Assembly: GCA_945885545.1 (NCBI GenBank)
Contig: CAMCYZ010000009.1
Coordinates: forward strand, 1-39,865
From: Spirosoma fluviale
GTDB lineage: Bacteria > Bacteroidota > Bacteroidia > Cytophagales > Spirosomataceae
DNA length: 39,865 nucleotides
Direction of reading: 5' to 3'
The translations under genes were made by a program, and so were the position numbers. Each line of letters opens with the position of its first letter. Within the stretch, counting starts at the first letter, position 1. Below the pieces are notes generated by a model. The model had not been told where the DNA came from. It did not search any database and worked only from the letters and a program-made list of their open reading frames with translations. Positions 1 to 8,879 of the stretch are shown piece by piece.

Positions 1-42
1 ATTTATCAATTGAATATTGAACTTAATTGAATGAGAAAATAA

Positions 43-279
43 TTATTTAGCGTTTTCTTCTAAATAAGTTATTGCCTGACCTACAGTTTGGATGTTTTCT
101 GCTTGGTCATCAGGAATAGAAACATTGAATTCCTTCTCAAATTCCATTATTAACTCAACTGTGTCAAGCGAATCCGCTCCCAAGTCGTTTGTAAATGAGG
201 CCTCAGCTGTAACTTCTGTCTCGTCAACGCCAAGCTTCTCAACAATAATTTTCTTTACTTTAGATGCTATATCAGACAT
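43..279 (-). CDS. acpP: Acyl carrier protein
   Basis: This 78-residue acidic protein is the acyl carrier of type II fatty acid synthesis; it carries acyl chains on a 4'-phosphopantetheine arm in the cytoplasm. The attachment motif [13 protein letters not shown] is visible, with the serine of GADSLD as the modified residue. The reading frame stays open upstream to about 564, but the ACP family starts at [10 protein letters not shown], so the start at 279 is chosen and the upstream 95 residues are non-coding. It is divergent from kdsA. In many Bacteroidota acpP precedes fabF; the side toward position 1 shows nothing further here. Identification is secure from length and motif. Confidence 0.97.
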   Translation of the reverse strand: MSDIASKVKKIIVEKLGVDETEVTAEASFTNDLGADSLDTVELIMEFEKEFNVSIPDDQAENIQTVGQAITYLEENAK

Positions 280-409
280 TTTAAAAATGTATTTTGGTGA
301 AAAACACTGCAAAGAAATAGATTTTAAATGAAACCAGCAAAATGAATCTATTTTTTTTGAATGAAAGATTGTTCGGATATTTACAGAAATTTTTAAAACA
401 AAAATAATA

Positions 410-1225
410 ATGACACTAAAACTCATTAAAATAGCCAAATACGACAGAAATAACTTTTTCTTGATGGCGGGCCCTTGTGCCATTGAAGAGCGTGATTTGG
501 CTCTGAGAATAGCGGAAAATATAAACACAATCTGCACTAGGCTTGAAATTCCATATATTTTCAAAGGAAGTTACAGAAAAGCCAACCGCACAAAAGCTGA
601 CAGTTTTACTGGAATAGGTGACGAAAAGGCATTGAAAATATTAGAGGAAGTTGGCAAAACTTTTGGAATACCTACGGTTACAGACATCCACGAAACCAAA
701 GAGGCAGAAATGGCAGCGGCTTATGTGGATGTTTTACAAATACCAGCGTTTTTGTGCCGCCAAACAGAGCTTTTGGAAGCCGCCGCCAAAACGGGAAAAG
801 CCGTAAATATCAAAAAAGGACAATTTCTTTCAGGTGCATCGATGGGATTTGCGATAGAAAAAATAAAATCTGTCAATCCTGACGTGCAAGGCATGTTGAC
901 CGATAGAGGAAATAGCTTTGGATATTCTGACTTGGTGGTGGATTACAGAAACTTAGTAGATATGAAAGAATTTGGAGCTCCAGTGGTGATGGACTGTACT
1001 CATTCTCTTCAAAAGCCAAATCAGACTTCAGGCGTAACGGGCGGAAATCCAAAAATGATTAGTACTATAGCCAAAGCAGCAATAGCGGTTGGTGCTGATG
1101 GCCTTTTTATAGAAACACATCCTGACCCTGCGAATGCGAAATCTGATGGAGCAAATATGCTTCATTTGGATAATTTGGAAAAGCTTTTGATGGACTTGGT
1201 AAGGATAAGAGAAGCGATTGGTTAA
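410..1225 (+). CDS. kdsA: 3-deoxy-8-phosphooctulonate synthase (KDO8P synthase)
   Basis: A cytosolic enzyme that condenses phosphoenolpyruvate with arabinose 5-phosphate to KDO 8-phosphate, the first committed step of KDO synthesis for lipopolysaccharide. Its 271 residues match the family length. Visible family motifs are [11 protein letters not shown] near residue 19, [20 protein letters not shown] and [10 protein letters not shown]. The Cys in AGPC (residue 23) sits where metal-dependent KdsA enzymes carry their metal ligand; the metal-independent E. coli type has Asn there, so a metal-dependent enzyme is inferred. The start ATG follows an A-rich leader without a clear Shine-Dalgarno, which is usual for this phylum. 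The presence of kdsA implies a Gram-negative outer membrane with LPS. Confidence 0.96.
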   Translation: MTLKLIKIAKYDRNNFFLMAGPCAIEERDLALRIAENINTICTRLEIPYIFKGSYRKANRTKADSFTGIGDEKALKILEEVGKTFGIPTVTDIHETKEAEMAAAYVDVLQIPAFLCRQTELLEAAAKTGKAVNIKKGQFLSGASMGFAIEKIKSVNPDVQGMLTDRGNSFGYSDLVVDYRNLVDMKEFGAPVVMDCTHSLQKPNQTSGVTGGNPKMISTIAKAAIAVGADGLFIETHPDPANAKSDGANMLHLDNLEKLLMDLVRIREAIG

Positions 1226-1383
1226 TGTGCTAATTTGTTACTTGAATGCACCCCACTTAGTTCAAGCAAAAAAAGCAAGCTTTCTACCACAAGACCAAAT
1301 TGATATTTCGGAATTAGAAATGATTAAAAACGAAAAAAAATAAATTTAGAAACAATATTTAAACTTAAACTTAAAAACTAACA

Positions 1384-2658
1384 ATGAAAAAAACTATCCT
1401 CTTCGCCGTTCTCGCTTCGTTTTCGGCCATTGCCCAAAAAACCTATATCCAATGTGGAAATTTGATTGACACCCGAAACCAAAAGGTGCTGAAAGACATG
1501 ACTATTGTGGTAGAAGGAAACAAAATAGTGGAAGTAAGAAATGGCTTCCAGAAAGGTGAAAAAACAGATAATGTAATAGACCTAAGCAAAAAGTTTGTCA
1601 TGCCCGGGCTTATAGACATGCACGTACACATAGAAAGTCAAACTGCAAAAGATCAGTTTCAGAAAAGAATTCAATACAGTGAGGCTGATGTGGCTTTTGA
1701 ATCACAAAAATATGCCAATATTACGCTAATGGCAGGTTTTACAACAGTCAGAGACATGGGCGGAACCAATGTGAATATTTCGCTAAGAAATGCCATCAAT
1801 AGAGGTGCTGTGGTGGGTCCGAGAATTTTTACTTCAGGCAAAACTATAGCCACAACCGGTGGACACGGCGACCCGAGCAATGGCATAGGCACAAAACTCA
1901 CACTAGCAGACGACGCATCAAACGGCGTAATAAACTCAGCCGAAGAAGCCCGTAGAGCTGTTCGGCAGAGATACCAAGACGGGGCAGACTGGATAAAAAT
2001 AACTGCCACAGGTGGCGTATTAAGTATTGCCAAAAATGGAAAAGGCCCGCAGTTTCAGGATGACGAACTGAATGCGTTAATAGCCACGGCAAATGACTAT
2101 GGATATGGCGTAGCTGCTCATGCACACGGGGCGGAAGGCATGAAACGTGCACTACGTGCTGGTGTTACTACCATAGAGCACGGTTCGTTTCTTGACGATG
2201 AGTGTATTGCTTTGTTCAAAGAAAAAGGTGCGTATCTAGTGCCTACCATCATTGCCGGTAAAACAGCCTCTGACTCTGCAAAGATTCCTGGCTACTATCA
2301 CCCGTTTGTGGTGAAAAAAGCTTTGGAAACAGGGGTTTTAATTCAAGATGCATTTGCGAGGGCTTATAAAGCCGGGGTGAAAATATGCTTCGGAACAGAC
2401 GCTGGGGTGTTTCCGCATGGCTACAACGCCAAGGAGTTTATGTACATGACAGAGGCAGGTATGCCCATTATGGAAGCTTTAAAAGCTGCCACTATCACCA
2501 ATGCTTTTGTGTTAGGTATGGAAAATGAGCTTGGTGCCATAGAAGTTGGCAAATTGGCTGATATTGTGGCCATAGACGAAGATCCCATTAAAGATGTAAA
2601 AGCTCTCATGAAAATGAGTTTTGTGATGAAAGATGGAAAGGTGTATAAATCAAAGTAA
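1384..2658 (+). CDS. Secreted amidohydrolase family metallohydrolase
   Basis: A 424-residue amidohydrolase-superfamily protein of the imidazolonepropionase/Xaa-Pro dipeptidase-like subgroup, probably hydrolysing a cyclic amide or dipeptide in the periplasm. A signal peptide is evident at residues 1-18 (MKKTILFAVLASFSAIAQ). Metal-site residues can be read in order: H80 and H82 in GLIDMHVH, K205 in DWIKITATGG (candidate carboxylated lysine), H246/H248 in AAHAHG, H266 in TIEHGS, and D339 in FGTDAG. The C-terminal GKLADIVAIDEDP strand is typical of the family. It stands alone, 158 nt after kdsA, and is followed by a terminator-like hairpin. The exact substrate cannot be assigned from sequence. 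Confidence 0.88.
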   Translation: MKKTILFAVLASFSAIAQKTYIQCGNLIDTRNQKVLKDMTIVVEGNKIVEVRNGFQKGEKTDNVIDLSKKFVMPGLIDMHVHIESQTAKDQFQKRIQYSEADVAFESQKYANITLMAGFTTVRDMGGTNVNISLRNAINRGAVVGPRIFTSGKTIATTGGHGDPSNGIGTKLTLADDASNGVINSAEEARRAVRQRYQDGADWIKITATGGVLSIAKNGKGPQFQDDELNALIATANDYGYGVAAHAHGAEGMKRALRAGVTTIEHGSFLDDECIALFKEKGAYLVPTIIAGKTASDSAKIPGYYHPFVVKKALETGVLIQDAFARAYKAGVKICFGTDAGVFPHGYNAKEFMYMTEAGMPIMEALKAATITNAFVLGMENELGAIEVGKLADIVAIDEDPIKDVKALMKMSFVMKDGKVYKSK

Positions 2659-2675
2659 TACTTTTTTCTAACCCA

Positions 2676-2710
2676 AAAACCCTTCTGAGTATTCTTAGAA
2701 GGTTTTTTTT
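2676..2710. terminator. Bidirectional hairpin terminator between convergent genes
   Basis: An inverted repeat (CCTTCTGAG / CTTAGAAGG with a short ATT-rich loop) lies between an A-run on the left and eight T on the right. It sits between the convergent amidohydrolase and dehydrogenase genes, so it could stop transcription from both sides. Confidence 0.7.
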
Positions 2711-2731
2711 GTGATTTAGAAATTTTCGAAC

Positions 2732-4990
2732 CTACTGTTTGTCAAAGTCTGTTTCAAGCAGCAGTTTTTCGTTTAAAACACCACTCCCCTCTGGTTTAAA
2801 GGCCCTCATTTTCTTTACTTCTGCGGCAGTTATTCTTTTAGGTTCTTTGGCGTAGGCGTTTTGGGTAAAAGCTATTATGTTTACTATGTCTTGATCGCTA
2901 ACCGAAGTGTTATTGAGCAGTGCTGGCATTTCGTTGTTTAATTCATAACGCTTTCCGCCCACGTGCATAGGGCCACTAATGCCATGCAGAATTATAGCCG
3001 CAAGTCGATTCATAGAACCATCGATATATTCCGAACCTTTCAGTGGCGGTGCTAGGTTTTCTATTCCGTTGCCATCGGCACCGTGACAAGTAGCACAAAT
3101 AGACCTAAACAGTTGCAAACCTTTGGTGCGGGTATCCACTTCATTTTTGGTTTTAACAAAAATCGGATTTAACTCTTTCTTTTGTCTGTTGCCAATGGCA
3201 AGATTCAGGTTTGATTTCAAATTGTCATTTGGCGTCATTTTAGTGATAAAAATTGACTCCTTGCCGTACAGACTATTCGTTACAGCTTCCTGAAAAACAT
3301 TATCAGCACTATATTTCTTTTCGATTATTGAAAGCGTAGGCATAAAATTATTCTCAGAAACATTTACCCAAGAACCCAAAGACATGGCCAAATATAAGTC
3401 GATGATATCGTTATTTTGAGTCTGTAGAAATGCTACCAAGGTCTTGAATTTTATGACATTTACTTCAAGAGCGTATTTTTCTAATAGCCCCAAAACATGT
3501 GCTACGGTTTCAGGTTGTTTCGACTTCTTGGCTATTTCATCCAAAACATTGAAAGAGAGGGCATTGAGGCCCTCTAAAACATATAGGGCATGTATTTCAG
3601 TTGCAAATTCGTTGTTTATTTTTGTAAGATTTCTCAGCTCTTTTACGACTGTCAAATCTTTCTTGAGAATCAATAGGTGTTGTGCACGGTCTCTGACCCA
3701 CCCGTTGGGATGGCTCAATAAATTTACCAAATCCTTACTGTTAGCCTTGACAAAATCAGGCATTTCTAAGCGTTTGGTTGTTTTATGGGTCACCTTTAAT
3801 ATGCGGCCGGCATTTTGGAGTGTATCCAACTTCTTTTTGGCCAAGAGTTCGGTCAAATATTGTGTAATATATGCTTTGTGTTGTATGATTCCCCGGTGCA
3901 TATCTACAATATACATGGCTCCATCTGGCCCATTATAGAGGTTAACTGGCCTAAAACCTTCGTCTTTCGATGCTATGAATTCTTTCCCAGCAATGGCTTT
4001 CTTAGCAGATATTTTAGTGTTTTTTATGTCAAGAACACTCCTCGTAATAAGATTGGCCTCGGGTACACATACAAAAGCATTTTGATTATACGACAACGGA
4101 AAAGCCGAGCCACGGTTTACCAAAGGCCCACAAGAAGCCGTAACTTCTTTCAGAAATCCATTCTCGTCTAAAGTACCTTTGGTATAACCTCTATTTACGG
4201 CAGTTGCGTGAATAGGGTAAACTCGGTTGTCAGTAATCCTTTGATTTTCAGCCGACTTTGGTCTAAAGTATTTATTTTTTATGATTCTGTTGGGCAACAC
4301 AAAGTCGCTTTGAAGCTGCGTGCTGTTGTTGTTATAATACAGCCTTCCGAAGTTATCCTTGGTGATTCCCCATTGCCCACGACGCGAGGTAGGTTCTTTG
4401 AGCCATTTGCCGTTCTGCAGGCGATATCTGAAATTATAGTCGGCATTGTAAATCCAGTTGTCGATGTTCATCATGAGACCATTAGATGCGTGCTCCACGT
4501 TTCCGCCTTCGGCATAAATAGGGTCAACGAGCATCTTTTTGCCCGGTTTGTCGTTTTTTATTTCAACAAACCAAAGCTTGGGGCCATCAACATACAACAA
4601 ACCACCATAAACCAAAGCCATGGCACGGGGAAGAACCAATTTGTCGAGGAAAACTTTTGAATTATCCACCACACCGTCTTTATCTAAATCTTCCAAAATA
4701 GAGATTTTACCAACGGGTTCCTCCTCTCCTATTCCTTCCAGATTGGGCATATAGCCTATCAGTTGCGTTACCCACATTCTTCCTTTATTGTCAAAATCTA
4801 ATGCTACCGGAGCCTTTATGTGGTTTTCTGACGCAATTATTTTTAGGTCAAAGCCTTCCTCAATGGTGTAGTCGTCCAAAGAAATATTCGGCTCGAAAAT
4901 TTCAATTTTTTTAAAGCCCAAAAATGTACAAACTGTAAGAAGGAAAACGAATAATGAATAGGCCAATCGCCTAGATTTTAATTTATGCAT
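2732..4990 (-). CDS. PVC-type membrane-bound dehydrogenase with C-terminal cytochrome c
   Basis: This 752-residue exported protein has an N-terminal signal/anchor (hydrophobic residues 10-26). A six-bladed-propeller dehydrogenase-like region follows (motifs ALDFDNKGRMWVTQ, ISILEDLDKDGVVD and YIVDMHRGIIQHKAY), then a HEAT-like helical region (about residues 410-590, including LLSHPNGWVRDRAQHLLIL). A class I cytochrome c domain with heme motif CATCH is near residue 631 and has a later Met candidate axial ligand. This architecture is known from Planctomycetes, Verrucomicrobia and Cytophagales as a heme-binding dehydrogenase thought to oxidise sugars or alcohols in the periplasm. It is monocistronic, ending in a shared terminator. 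Substrate unknown; family assignment is good. Confidence 0.88.
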   Translation of the reverse strand: MHKLKSRRLAYSLFVFLLTVCTFLGFKKIEIFEPNISLDDYTIEEGFDLKIIASENHIKAPVALDFDNKGRMWVTQLIGYMPNLEGIGEEEPVGKISILEDLDKDGVVDNSKVFLDKLVLPRAMALVYGGLLYVDGPKLWFVEIKNDKPGKKMLVDPIYAEGGNVEHASNGLMMNIDNWIYNADYNFRYRLQNGKWLKEPTSRRGQWGITKDNFGRLYYNNNSTQLQSDFVLPNRIIKNKYFRPKSAENQRITDNRVYPIHATAVNRGYTKGTLDENGFLKEVTASCGPLVNRGSAFPLSYNQNAFVCVPEANLITRSVLDIKNTKISAKKAIAGKEFIASKDEGFRPVNLYNGPDGAMYIVDMHRGIIQHKAYITQYLTELLAKKKLDTLQNAGRILKVTHKTTKRLEMPDFVKANSKDLVNLLSHPNGWVRDRAQHLLILKKDLTVVKELRNLTKINNEFATEIHALYVLEGLNALSFNVLDEIAKKSKQPETVAHVLGLLEKYALEVNVIKFKTLVAFLQTQNNDIIDLYLAMSLGSWVNVSENNFMPTLSIIEKKYSADNVFQEAVTNSLYGKESIFITKMTPNDNLKSNLNLAIGNRQKKELNPIFVKTKNEVDTRTKGLQLFRSICATCHGADGNGIENLAPPLKGSEYIDGSMNRLAAIILHGISGPMHVGGKRYELNNEMPALLNNTSVSDQDIVNIIAFTQNAYAKEPKRITAAEVKKMRAFKPEGSGVLNEKLLLETDFDKQ

Positions 4991-5154
4991 ACCTTATAAA
5001 ACTGAAAAGGAAGGGTGATGTTTTGTTTGAAAAACGAATATTAGCTCAAAAATAGATTTCAGCAACATATTCTCGACAAAACTATACTTAATGACGCCCA
5101 AAGACTACCACAAAAGGTACATATAATGGTAAAATTTTGTCAGTTTCTCGGAGT

Positions 5155-5190
5155 ATTACAGAAATAAAAAATTGAAAATCTTTCTGTAAT
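5155..5190. repeat. Perfect 10-bp inverted repeat in long intergenic region
   Basis: ATTACAGAAA pairs with TTTCTGTAAT across a 16-nt A/T-rich loop. It lies in the 516-nt gap between the divergent dehydrogenase gene and gpx. It has no T-tract, so it is more likely an operator or chance dyad than a terminator. The rest of 4991-5360 shows no gene or other clear signal. Confidence 0.35.
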
Positions 5191-5366
5191 CACCAATTCA
5201 AAGTCCAATCGAACGTAAACCGATATGCTTTTGATATAAATTTCAAAATGAAACAATCATGACTATGACTTTAGTCACACTGAGAAATGATTATTTCTTA
5301 GCGTCTTTCAGCTTAAGCGGTAAATTATAAACATTTGAAAAACCCCTAAGAATTCGAAAAATGACA

Positions 5367-5396
5367 TTTTGACAAAAATCAAAAGCTTTAATTTTG
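5367..5396 (+). promoter_or_regulatory. Bacteroidota-type promoter candidate for gpx leader
   Basis: TTTTG at 5367-5371 and TAATTTTG at 5389-5396 are separated by 17 nt and fit the phylum's -33 TTTG / -7 TAnnTTTG pattern. Transcription would begin near 5403, giving a leader of about 100 nt before gpx. Spacing is at the short end of the reported range, so confidence is moderate. Confidence 0.45.
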
Positions 5397-5468
5397 GAAA
5401 TACATACGTCTTATTTTCTTAAAGGAGTTAATCACTTTGAACAATAAGAATAACAAGGAGGTTTGACA

Positions 5469-5510
5469 ATGGAGATCATCAACATTCCTATTCAAAGAAA
5501 CAAAACATGA
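5469..5510 (+). CDS. Short leader ORF with perfect Shine-Dalgarno, coupled to gpx
   Basis: Thirteen codons (MEIINIPIQRNKT) start with ATG at 5469. They are preceded seven bases upstream by AAGGAGG (5455-5461), a full anti-SD match that is rare in this phylum. The stop TGA at 5508-5510 overlaps the gpx ATG at 5507-5509 as ATGA, the standard arrangement for translational coupling. The peptide has no recognised family. It may be a leader that controls gpx translation, or a chance ORF; the SD plus the exact overlap argue for a function. Confidence 0.42.
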   Translation: MEIINIPIQRNKT

Positions 5511-5989
5511 ATTTTTACGATTTAAGTGCGAAAACACCTTCGGGCAAGATAATAGAGATGGCTGATTTTAAAAATAAAGCTGTTTTGATAGTAAATACAG
5601 CTACAAAATGCGGCTTAGCTCCGCAATTTGATGGCCTCGAAAAACTGCACGAAAAATATGGAAAAGAAGGCCTTGTGGTGTTGGGTTTTCCTTGTAATCA
5701 ATTCTTAAATCAAGAACCCGAAACCAACAAGACAGTGGAAGAGGCTTGTAGAATTAATCATGGCGTTACGTTTCAGTTGACCGAAAAGGTGGACGTAAAC
5801 GGAAGCAATACCCATCCTGTTTTTAAATACCTCAAAAACGAACTTGGTGGCGGAATTTTAGGTAAATCCATTAAATGGAATTTCACAAAATTTCTTATAA
5901 CGCCTCAAGGCAAACCATTTAAAAGATACGCCCCTACCACCGCCCCTAGGGAGATTGAGGGTGATATTAGACGGGTGTTAAGGAAATAG
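5507..5989 (+). CDS. Glutathione peroxidase-family thiol peroxidase
   Basis: A 160-residue cytoplasmic peroxidase that reduces hydroperoxides, most likely using thioredoxin as in other bacterial Cys-type family members. The active-site segment NTATKCG places the peroxidatic Cys at residue 35 (Cys, not selenocysteine). FPCNQFLNQEP carries the conserved Gln, and KWNFTKFL carries the Trp-Asn pair of the catalytic tetrad. C81 in EEACRINHG is at the usual resolving-Cys position. There is no signal peptide. The start is chosen because the protein begins at the family N-terminus (MNFYDLSAKTPSG) and because its ATG overlaps the stop of an upstream mini-ORF. A repeat block with G/C-rich hairpins follows the stop codon. 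Confidence 0.93.
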   Translation: MNFYDLSAKTPSGKIIEMADFKNKAVLIVNTATKCGLAPQFDGLEKLHEKYGKEGLVVLGFPCNQFLNQEPETNKTVEEACRINHGVTFQLTEKVDVNGSNTHPVFKYLKNELGGGILGKSIKWNFTKFLITPQGKPFKRYAPTTAPREIEGDIRRVLRK

Positions 5990-6000
5990 AGGAAGTTAAA

Positions 6001-6288
6001 CCTCACCCCCCGCCCTCTCCACAGGAGAGGGGGCTTAACTGATAGAGTATTTTTGAGAATCTTCAAATATTTCAAACTCCACGCAAATAGGGAACTGTTG
6101 ATACCTCACCCCCCGCCCTCTCCACAGGAGAGGGGGCTATGAGGGAGTCAAACCTCACCCCCCGCCCTCTCCGGAGGAGAGGAAGCTTAACTGAAAAAGT
6201 ATTTTTGAGAATCTTCAAATATTTCAAACTCTACGCAAATAGGGAACTGTTGATACCTCACCCCCCGCCCTCTCCACAGGAGAGGGGG
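6001..6288. repeat. Composite intergenic repeat: four C/G hairpins and a duplicated 103-bp unit
   Basis: Four copies of a motif beginning CCTCACCCCCCGCCCTCTCC and folding back on GGAGAGG occur at about 6001, 6104, 6153 and 6256. A 103-bp segment (hairpin plus an A/T-rich tail ending GGAACTGTTGATA) is present twice, at 6001-6103 and 6153-6255, with only a few differences. The block fills the gap between gpx and the convergent TIM-barrel gene. A related hairpin occurs at 8777. It looks like a mobile palindromic (REP-like) intergenic element, not a gene. Confidence 0.85.
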
Positions 6289-6308
6289 TTTGTTTGGTGA
6301 TATATTTT

Positions 6309-7154
6309 TTACAAACTCTTCAAAAACTGTATGCTTTTAGGCACATTTTCTAGTTCTTTATTACTTTCGTCTTCAATAAAATAATGTTGGATACCTGCTT
6401 TTTTCGAAAGTTTAAAAATTTTCTTCCAATCAGCTTGGCCTGTGCCTAACACCACGTCGTTTTCGGCGGGTTCGTGGCCCGACCCATCACCAACAACGCC
6501 TTTTCTGAGGTCTTTTACGTGCATCAGTTTCCAGCGGTTGCCGTATCTTTTCAACAATTCTTGTGGCGATGCTGCCCCTCCACCGTGAATAGTCCAAAGC
6601 ACGTCCATTTCAAATGAAACATATTTGGGGTCAGTGTTTTGGATAATATAATCCATGTAGGTGCCTTTATCATGTGGCCTGAACTCATACCCGTGGTCGT
6701 GATAACAGAATATAATTCCGTTTTCGGCCAACACTTTTCCCCCGGCATTAAAAACCTCCACCGCTTTTTTGGTGTCTTCCAGCGTAAAGTCATTGCCTTT
6801 GTGAGGAATCCACGCACACATCACATATTTTGCACCCAAGGCTTTGGCTTTGTCTGCCACAGCTTGCGGGTTTTTTTGTAATTCTTCAAAACTACAACCC
6901 GTAGAAGGAATACTGATACCCCGGTCATTGCACATTTTCTTGAATTCTTCAGGGGTTTGTCCTTTTTGTGGTCCACCTTCTAGCTCGGTAAAGCCCATTT
7001 TCTGGATAATATCCAAGGTTTGTTCTACGCCTTTAGGGAAATGATTGCGGAACGTATATGCCTGTACACCTAGCGGATAGGTATAAAGTTTTTTCTGTGA
7101 AAAACCTGGCAGACTAATCATTGAAAGTAAAAAAATAAAACTGAGTTTTTTCAT
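6309..7154 (-). CDS. Secreted sugar phosphate isomerase/epimerase-like TIM-barrel protein
   Basis: A 281-residue AP-endonuclease-2/xylose-isomerase-like TIM barrel. The signal peptide (MKKLSFIFLLSMISLPGFSQ) fixes the start at 7154; the frame is open for 27 more codons upstream, but those lack coding character. Barrel motifs visible are LGVQAYTFRNHFP at the N-terminus, IIFCYHDHGYEF with metal-binding His/Glu candidates, YVSFEMDVLWTIHGG, WKLMHVKDLRKG and a terminal FIEDES. Such exported proteins accompany Gfo/Idh oxidoreductases and ThuA proteins in Bacteroidota and Planctomycetes and may act on keto-sugars. It has a divergent neighbour (the sugar kinase at 7337). Reaction and substrate are not determined by sequence. 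Confidence 0.87.
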   Translation of the reverse strand: MKKLSFIFLLSMISLPGFSQKKLYTYPLGVQAYTFRNHFPKGVEQTLDIIQKMGFTELEGGPQKGQTPEEFKKMCNDRGISIPSTGCSFEELQKNPQAVADKAKALGAKYVMCAWIPHKGNDFTLEDTKKAVEVFNAGGKVLAENGIIFCYHDHGYEFRPHDKGTYMDYIIQNTDPKYVSFEMDVLWTIHGGGAASPQELLKRYGNRWKLMHVKDLRKGVVGDGSGHEPAENDVVLGTGQADWKKIFKLSKKAGIQHYFIEDESNKELENVPKSIQFLKSL

Positions 7155-7336
7155 TTTGGTTAAATGGTTGAATTGAGTTTTAAATTTAAACACAAAAAGT
7201 CGGAATTGATTTATGTTCTTACTTTTTTTCATCATCTCAAATTTTCAGTTGTCGTGAAGGATTTATTTGTGCGAAGCCAAATTCTCAATTGCACACCGCA
7301 CAGATTTCCAATATCTTTGTGGCTTAATCAGAAAAT

Positions 7337-8776
7337 ATGAAGCCTTTAGTTGAGTTAGTTCAAGAATATTTTGAAACCATAATCGCCGAAACAATAAGCC
7401 AAACCGAAATCATTCCCTTGAGTGGTGGCGACAGGCGATATTTTCGCTTTTATACTACCACAAAATCGTATATTGGCTGTTATAATGACAATGTTAAAGA
7501 AAACGAGACCTTTTTCTATTACACCAATCATTTCAGAGCCATTGGTGTTTCTTTGCCCGAAATTATCGGAATACATCCTGAGCAAAAGATATATATTTTA
7601 GAAGATTTGGGAAAAGAATCTCTGCTGAACAATCTCGAAGCCAAGGGCTTTACGCCTGAAGTTTTTGATTTGTACAAAAAAAGCCTAAATGAATTGGCCA
7701 AAATGCAGATTTTAGGAGAAAAAGATCTCAATTTTGACAATGCCCTCACCGCAAAAGAGTTTGGCAAACAGGCCATCATGAGCGATTTGCTGTATTTTAA
7801 ATATTACTTTGTAGATACCCTAAAGATACCTTATGACAAACAACAGCTCCTCGAAGATTTCGATGCATTGGCCACTTACCTGACCAAAACAGAGTATAAA
7901 ATGTTTATGTTCAGAGACTTTCAGAGTCGCAATATTATTGTGAAAGACGGCAAAGTGGGCTTCATTGACTACCAAGGCGGAATGCGTGGAGCTTTACAAT
8001 ATGATGTGGCTTCGCTTCTTTGGCAAGCCAAAGCCGACCTCAGCGAACAATGGAAAAACGAACTTTTGGAATATTACATCACGGTAATCAACGAACTTCT
8101 GCCCTCTCCTGTGCAAAAGGATGTTTTTGTAAATCAATACAACGGATACGTGGTCATCAGGATGCTACAAGTTTTGGGAGCCTATGGTTTTAGGGGACTT
8201 TTTGAGCGAAAAGCCCATTTTCTGTCAAGCATTCCTTTGGCTTTACGCAACCTCAAATGGTTTTTGGATAATCGTAAAGTGGGATTAATTGTGCCTACTT
8301 TGGATGGTATTTTGGCACAAATTACCAACCCAGAAATCATCAAACGTTTTGAGCCGCAAAAAGCAGACGAAAACACGCCCTTAATAGTAAAAGTAAAGAG
8401 CTTTAGCTACAAAAAGAGTGGCATCCCCAAAGACGAAAGCGGCAATGGAGGCGGTTTTGCGTTTGATTGTAGGGGAATTTTGAACCCCGGGAGGTTTGAA
8501 CCCTATAAAAAAATCACGGGTCGAGAAAAAGAGGTGATAGATTTCCTGGAACAACAAACCAAAATGCCGGATTTCATGAACAACGTGTACAATATCGTGG
8601 ACATTACGGTGGAAGATTACCTTGCTCGTGGATTTGATAGCTTAGCCATAAACTTTGGCTGTACCGGCGGCCAACACCGCAGCGTGTATGCAGCCGAGCA
8701 AACCGCTCGCCACCTCCGCAACAAATACAAAGTAAAAGTAGAGCTAGAGCATGTGGAGCAGGGGATTAGGGGTTAA
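7337..8776 (+). CDS. AmgK-like sugar kinase fused to RapZ C-terminal domain
   Basis: A 479-residue two-domain protein. Residues 1-340 are an aminoglycoside-phosphotransferase fold like the anomeric MurNAc/GlcNAc kinase AmgK: nucleotide loop GGDRRYFRF (30-38), catalytic FRDFQSRN with D194 and N199, and metal-binding D211 in FIDYQGG. Residues about 350-479 match the C-terminal domain of the RNase adapter RapZ, including FDCRGILNPGR and GCTGGQHRSV near 441. The next gene is a MurU-like nucleotidyltransferase, which supports a role in salvage of peptidoglycan amino sugars. AmgK normally has no RapZ part; in E. coli RapZ this domain binds small RNA and glucosamine 6-phosphate, so a sensory or regulatory role is possible (inference). 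His in the usual HxD motif is replaced by Phe. Confidence 0.85.
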   Translation: MKPLVELVQEYFETIIAETISQTEIIPLSGGDRRYFRFYTTTKSYIGCYNDNVKENETFFYYTNHFRAIGVSLPEIIGIHPEQKIYILEDLGKESLLNNLEAKGFTPEVFDLYKKSLNELAKMQILGEKDLNFDNALTAKEFGKQAIMSDLLYFKYYFVDTLKIPYDKQQLLEDFDALATYLTKTEYKMFMFRDFQSRNIIVKDGKVGFIDYQGGMRGALQYDVASLLWQAKADLSEQWKNELLEYYITVINELLPSPVQKDVFVNQYNGYVVIRMLQVLGAYGFRGLFERKAHFLSSIPLALRNLKWFLDNRKVGLIVPTLDGILAQITNPEIIKRFEPQKADENTPLIVKVKSFSYKKSGIPKDESGNGGGFAFDCRGILNPGRFEPYKKITGREKEVIDFLEQQTKMPDFMNNVYNIVDITVEDYLARGFDSLAINFGCTGGQHRSVYAAEQTARHLRNKYKVKVELEHVEQGIRG

Positions 8777-8814
8777 CCTCACCCCCCAACCCCCTCTCCG
8801 GAGGGAGAGGGGGA
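8777..8814. repeat. G/C-rich palindromic intergenic hairpin
   Basis: CCCCCTCTCC at 8790-8799 pairs perfectly with GGAGAGGGGG at 8804-8813 over a 4-nt loop. It follows a CCTCACCCCCC lead-in like those of the 6001-6288 block, so this is a fifth copy of that family, placed directly after a stop codon. Confidence 0.8.
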
Positions 8815-8879
8815 GTTAATACTCCTTGTAATTGAAAAAACTATGTGTCCTATGTGACTATGTGTTTAAAACAAAAAAA

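Noticed and set aside
280-564. N-terminal extension of acpP
   Set aside because: It doubles the protein beyond ACP length and overlaps kdsA; the family start [10 protein letters not shown] fits 279.
1224-1343. Possible gene remnant with frame ...NAPHLVQAKKASFLPQ then DQIDISELEMIKNEKK
   Set aside because: The frame reads plausibly and ends in a stop, but it has no start codon and no family I can recognise, so it is left as intergenic.
3444-4660. Plus-strand open frames inside the PVC-type dehydrogenase
   Set aside because: They are antisense shadows of a clearly coding 752-residue gene and show no family motifs.
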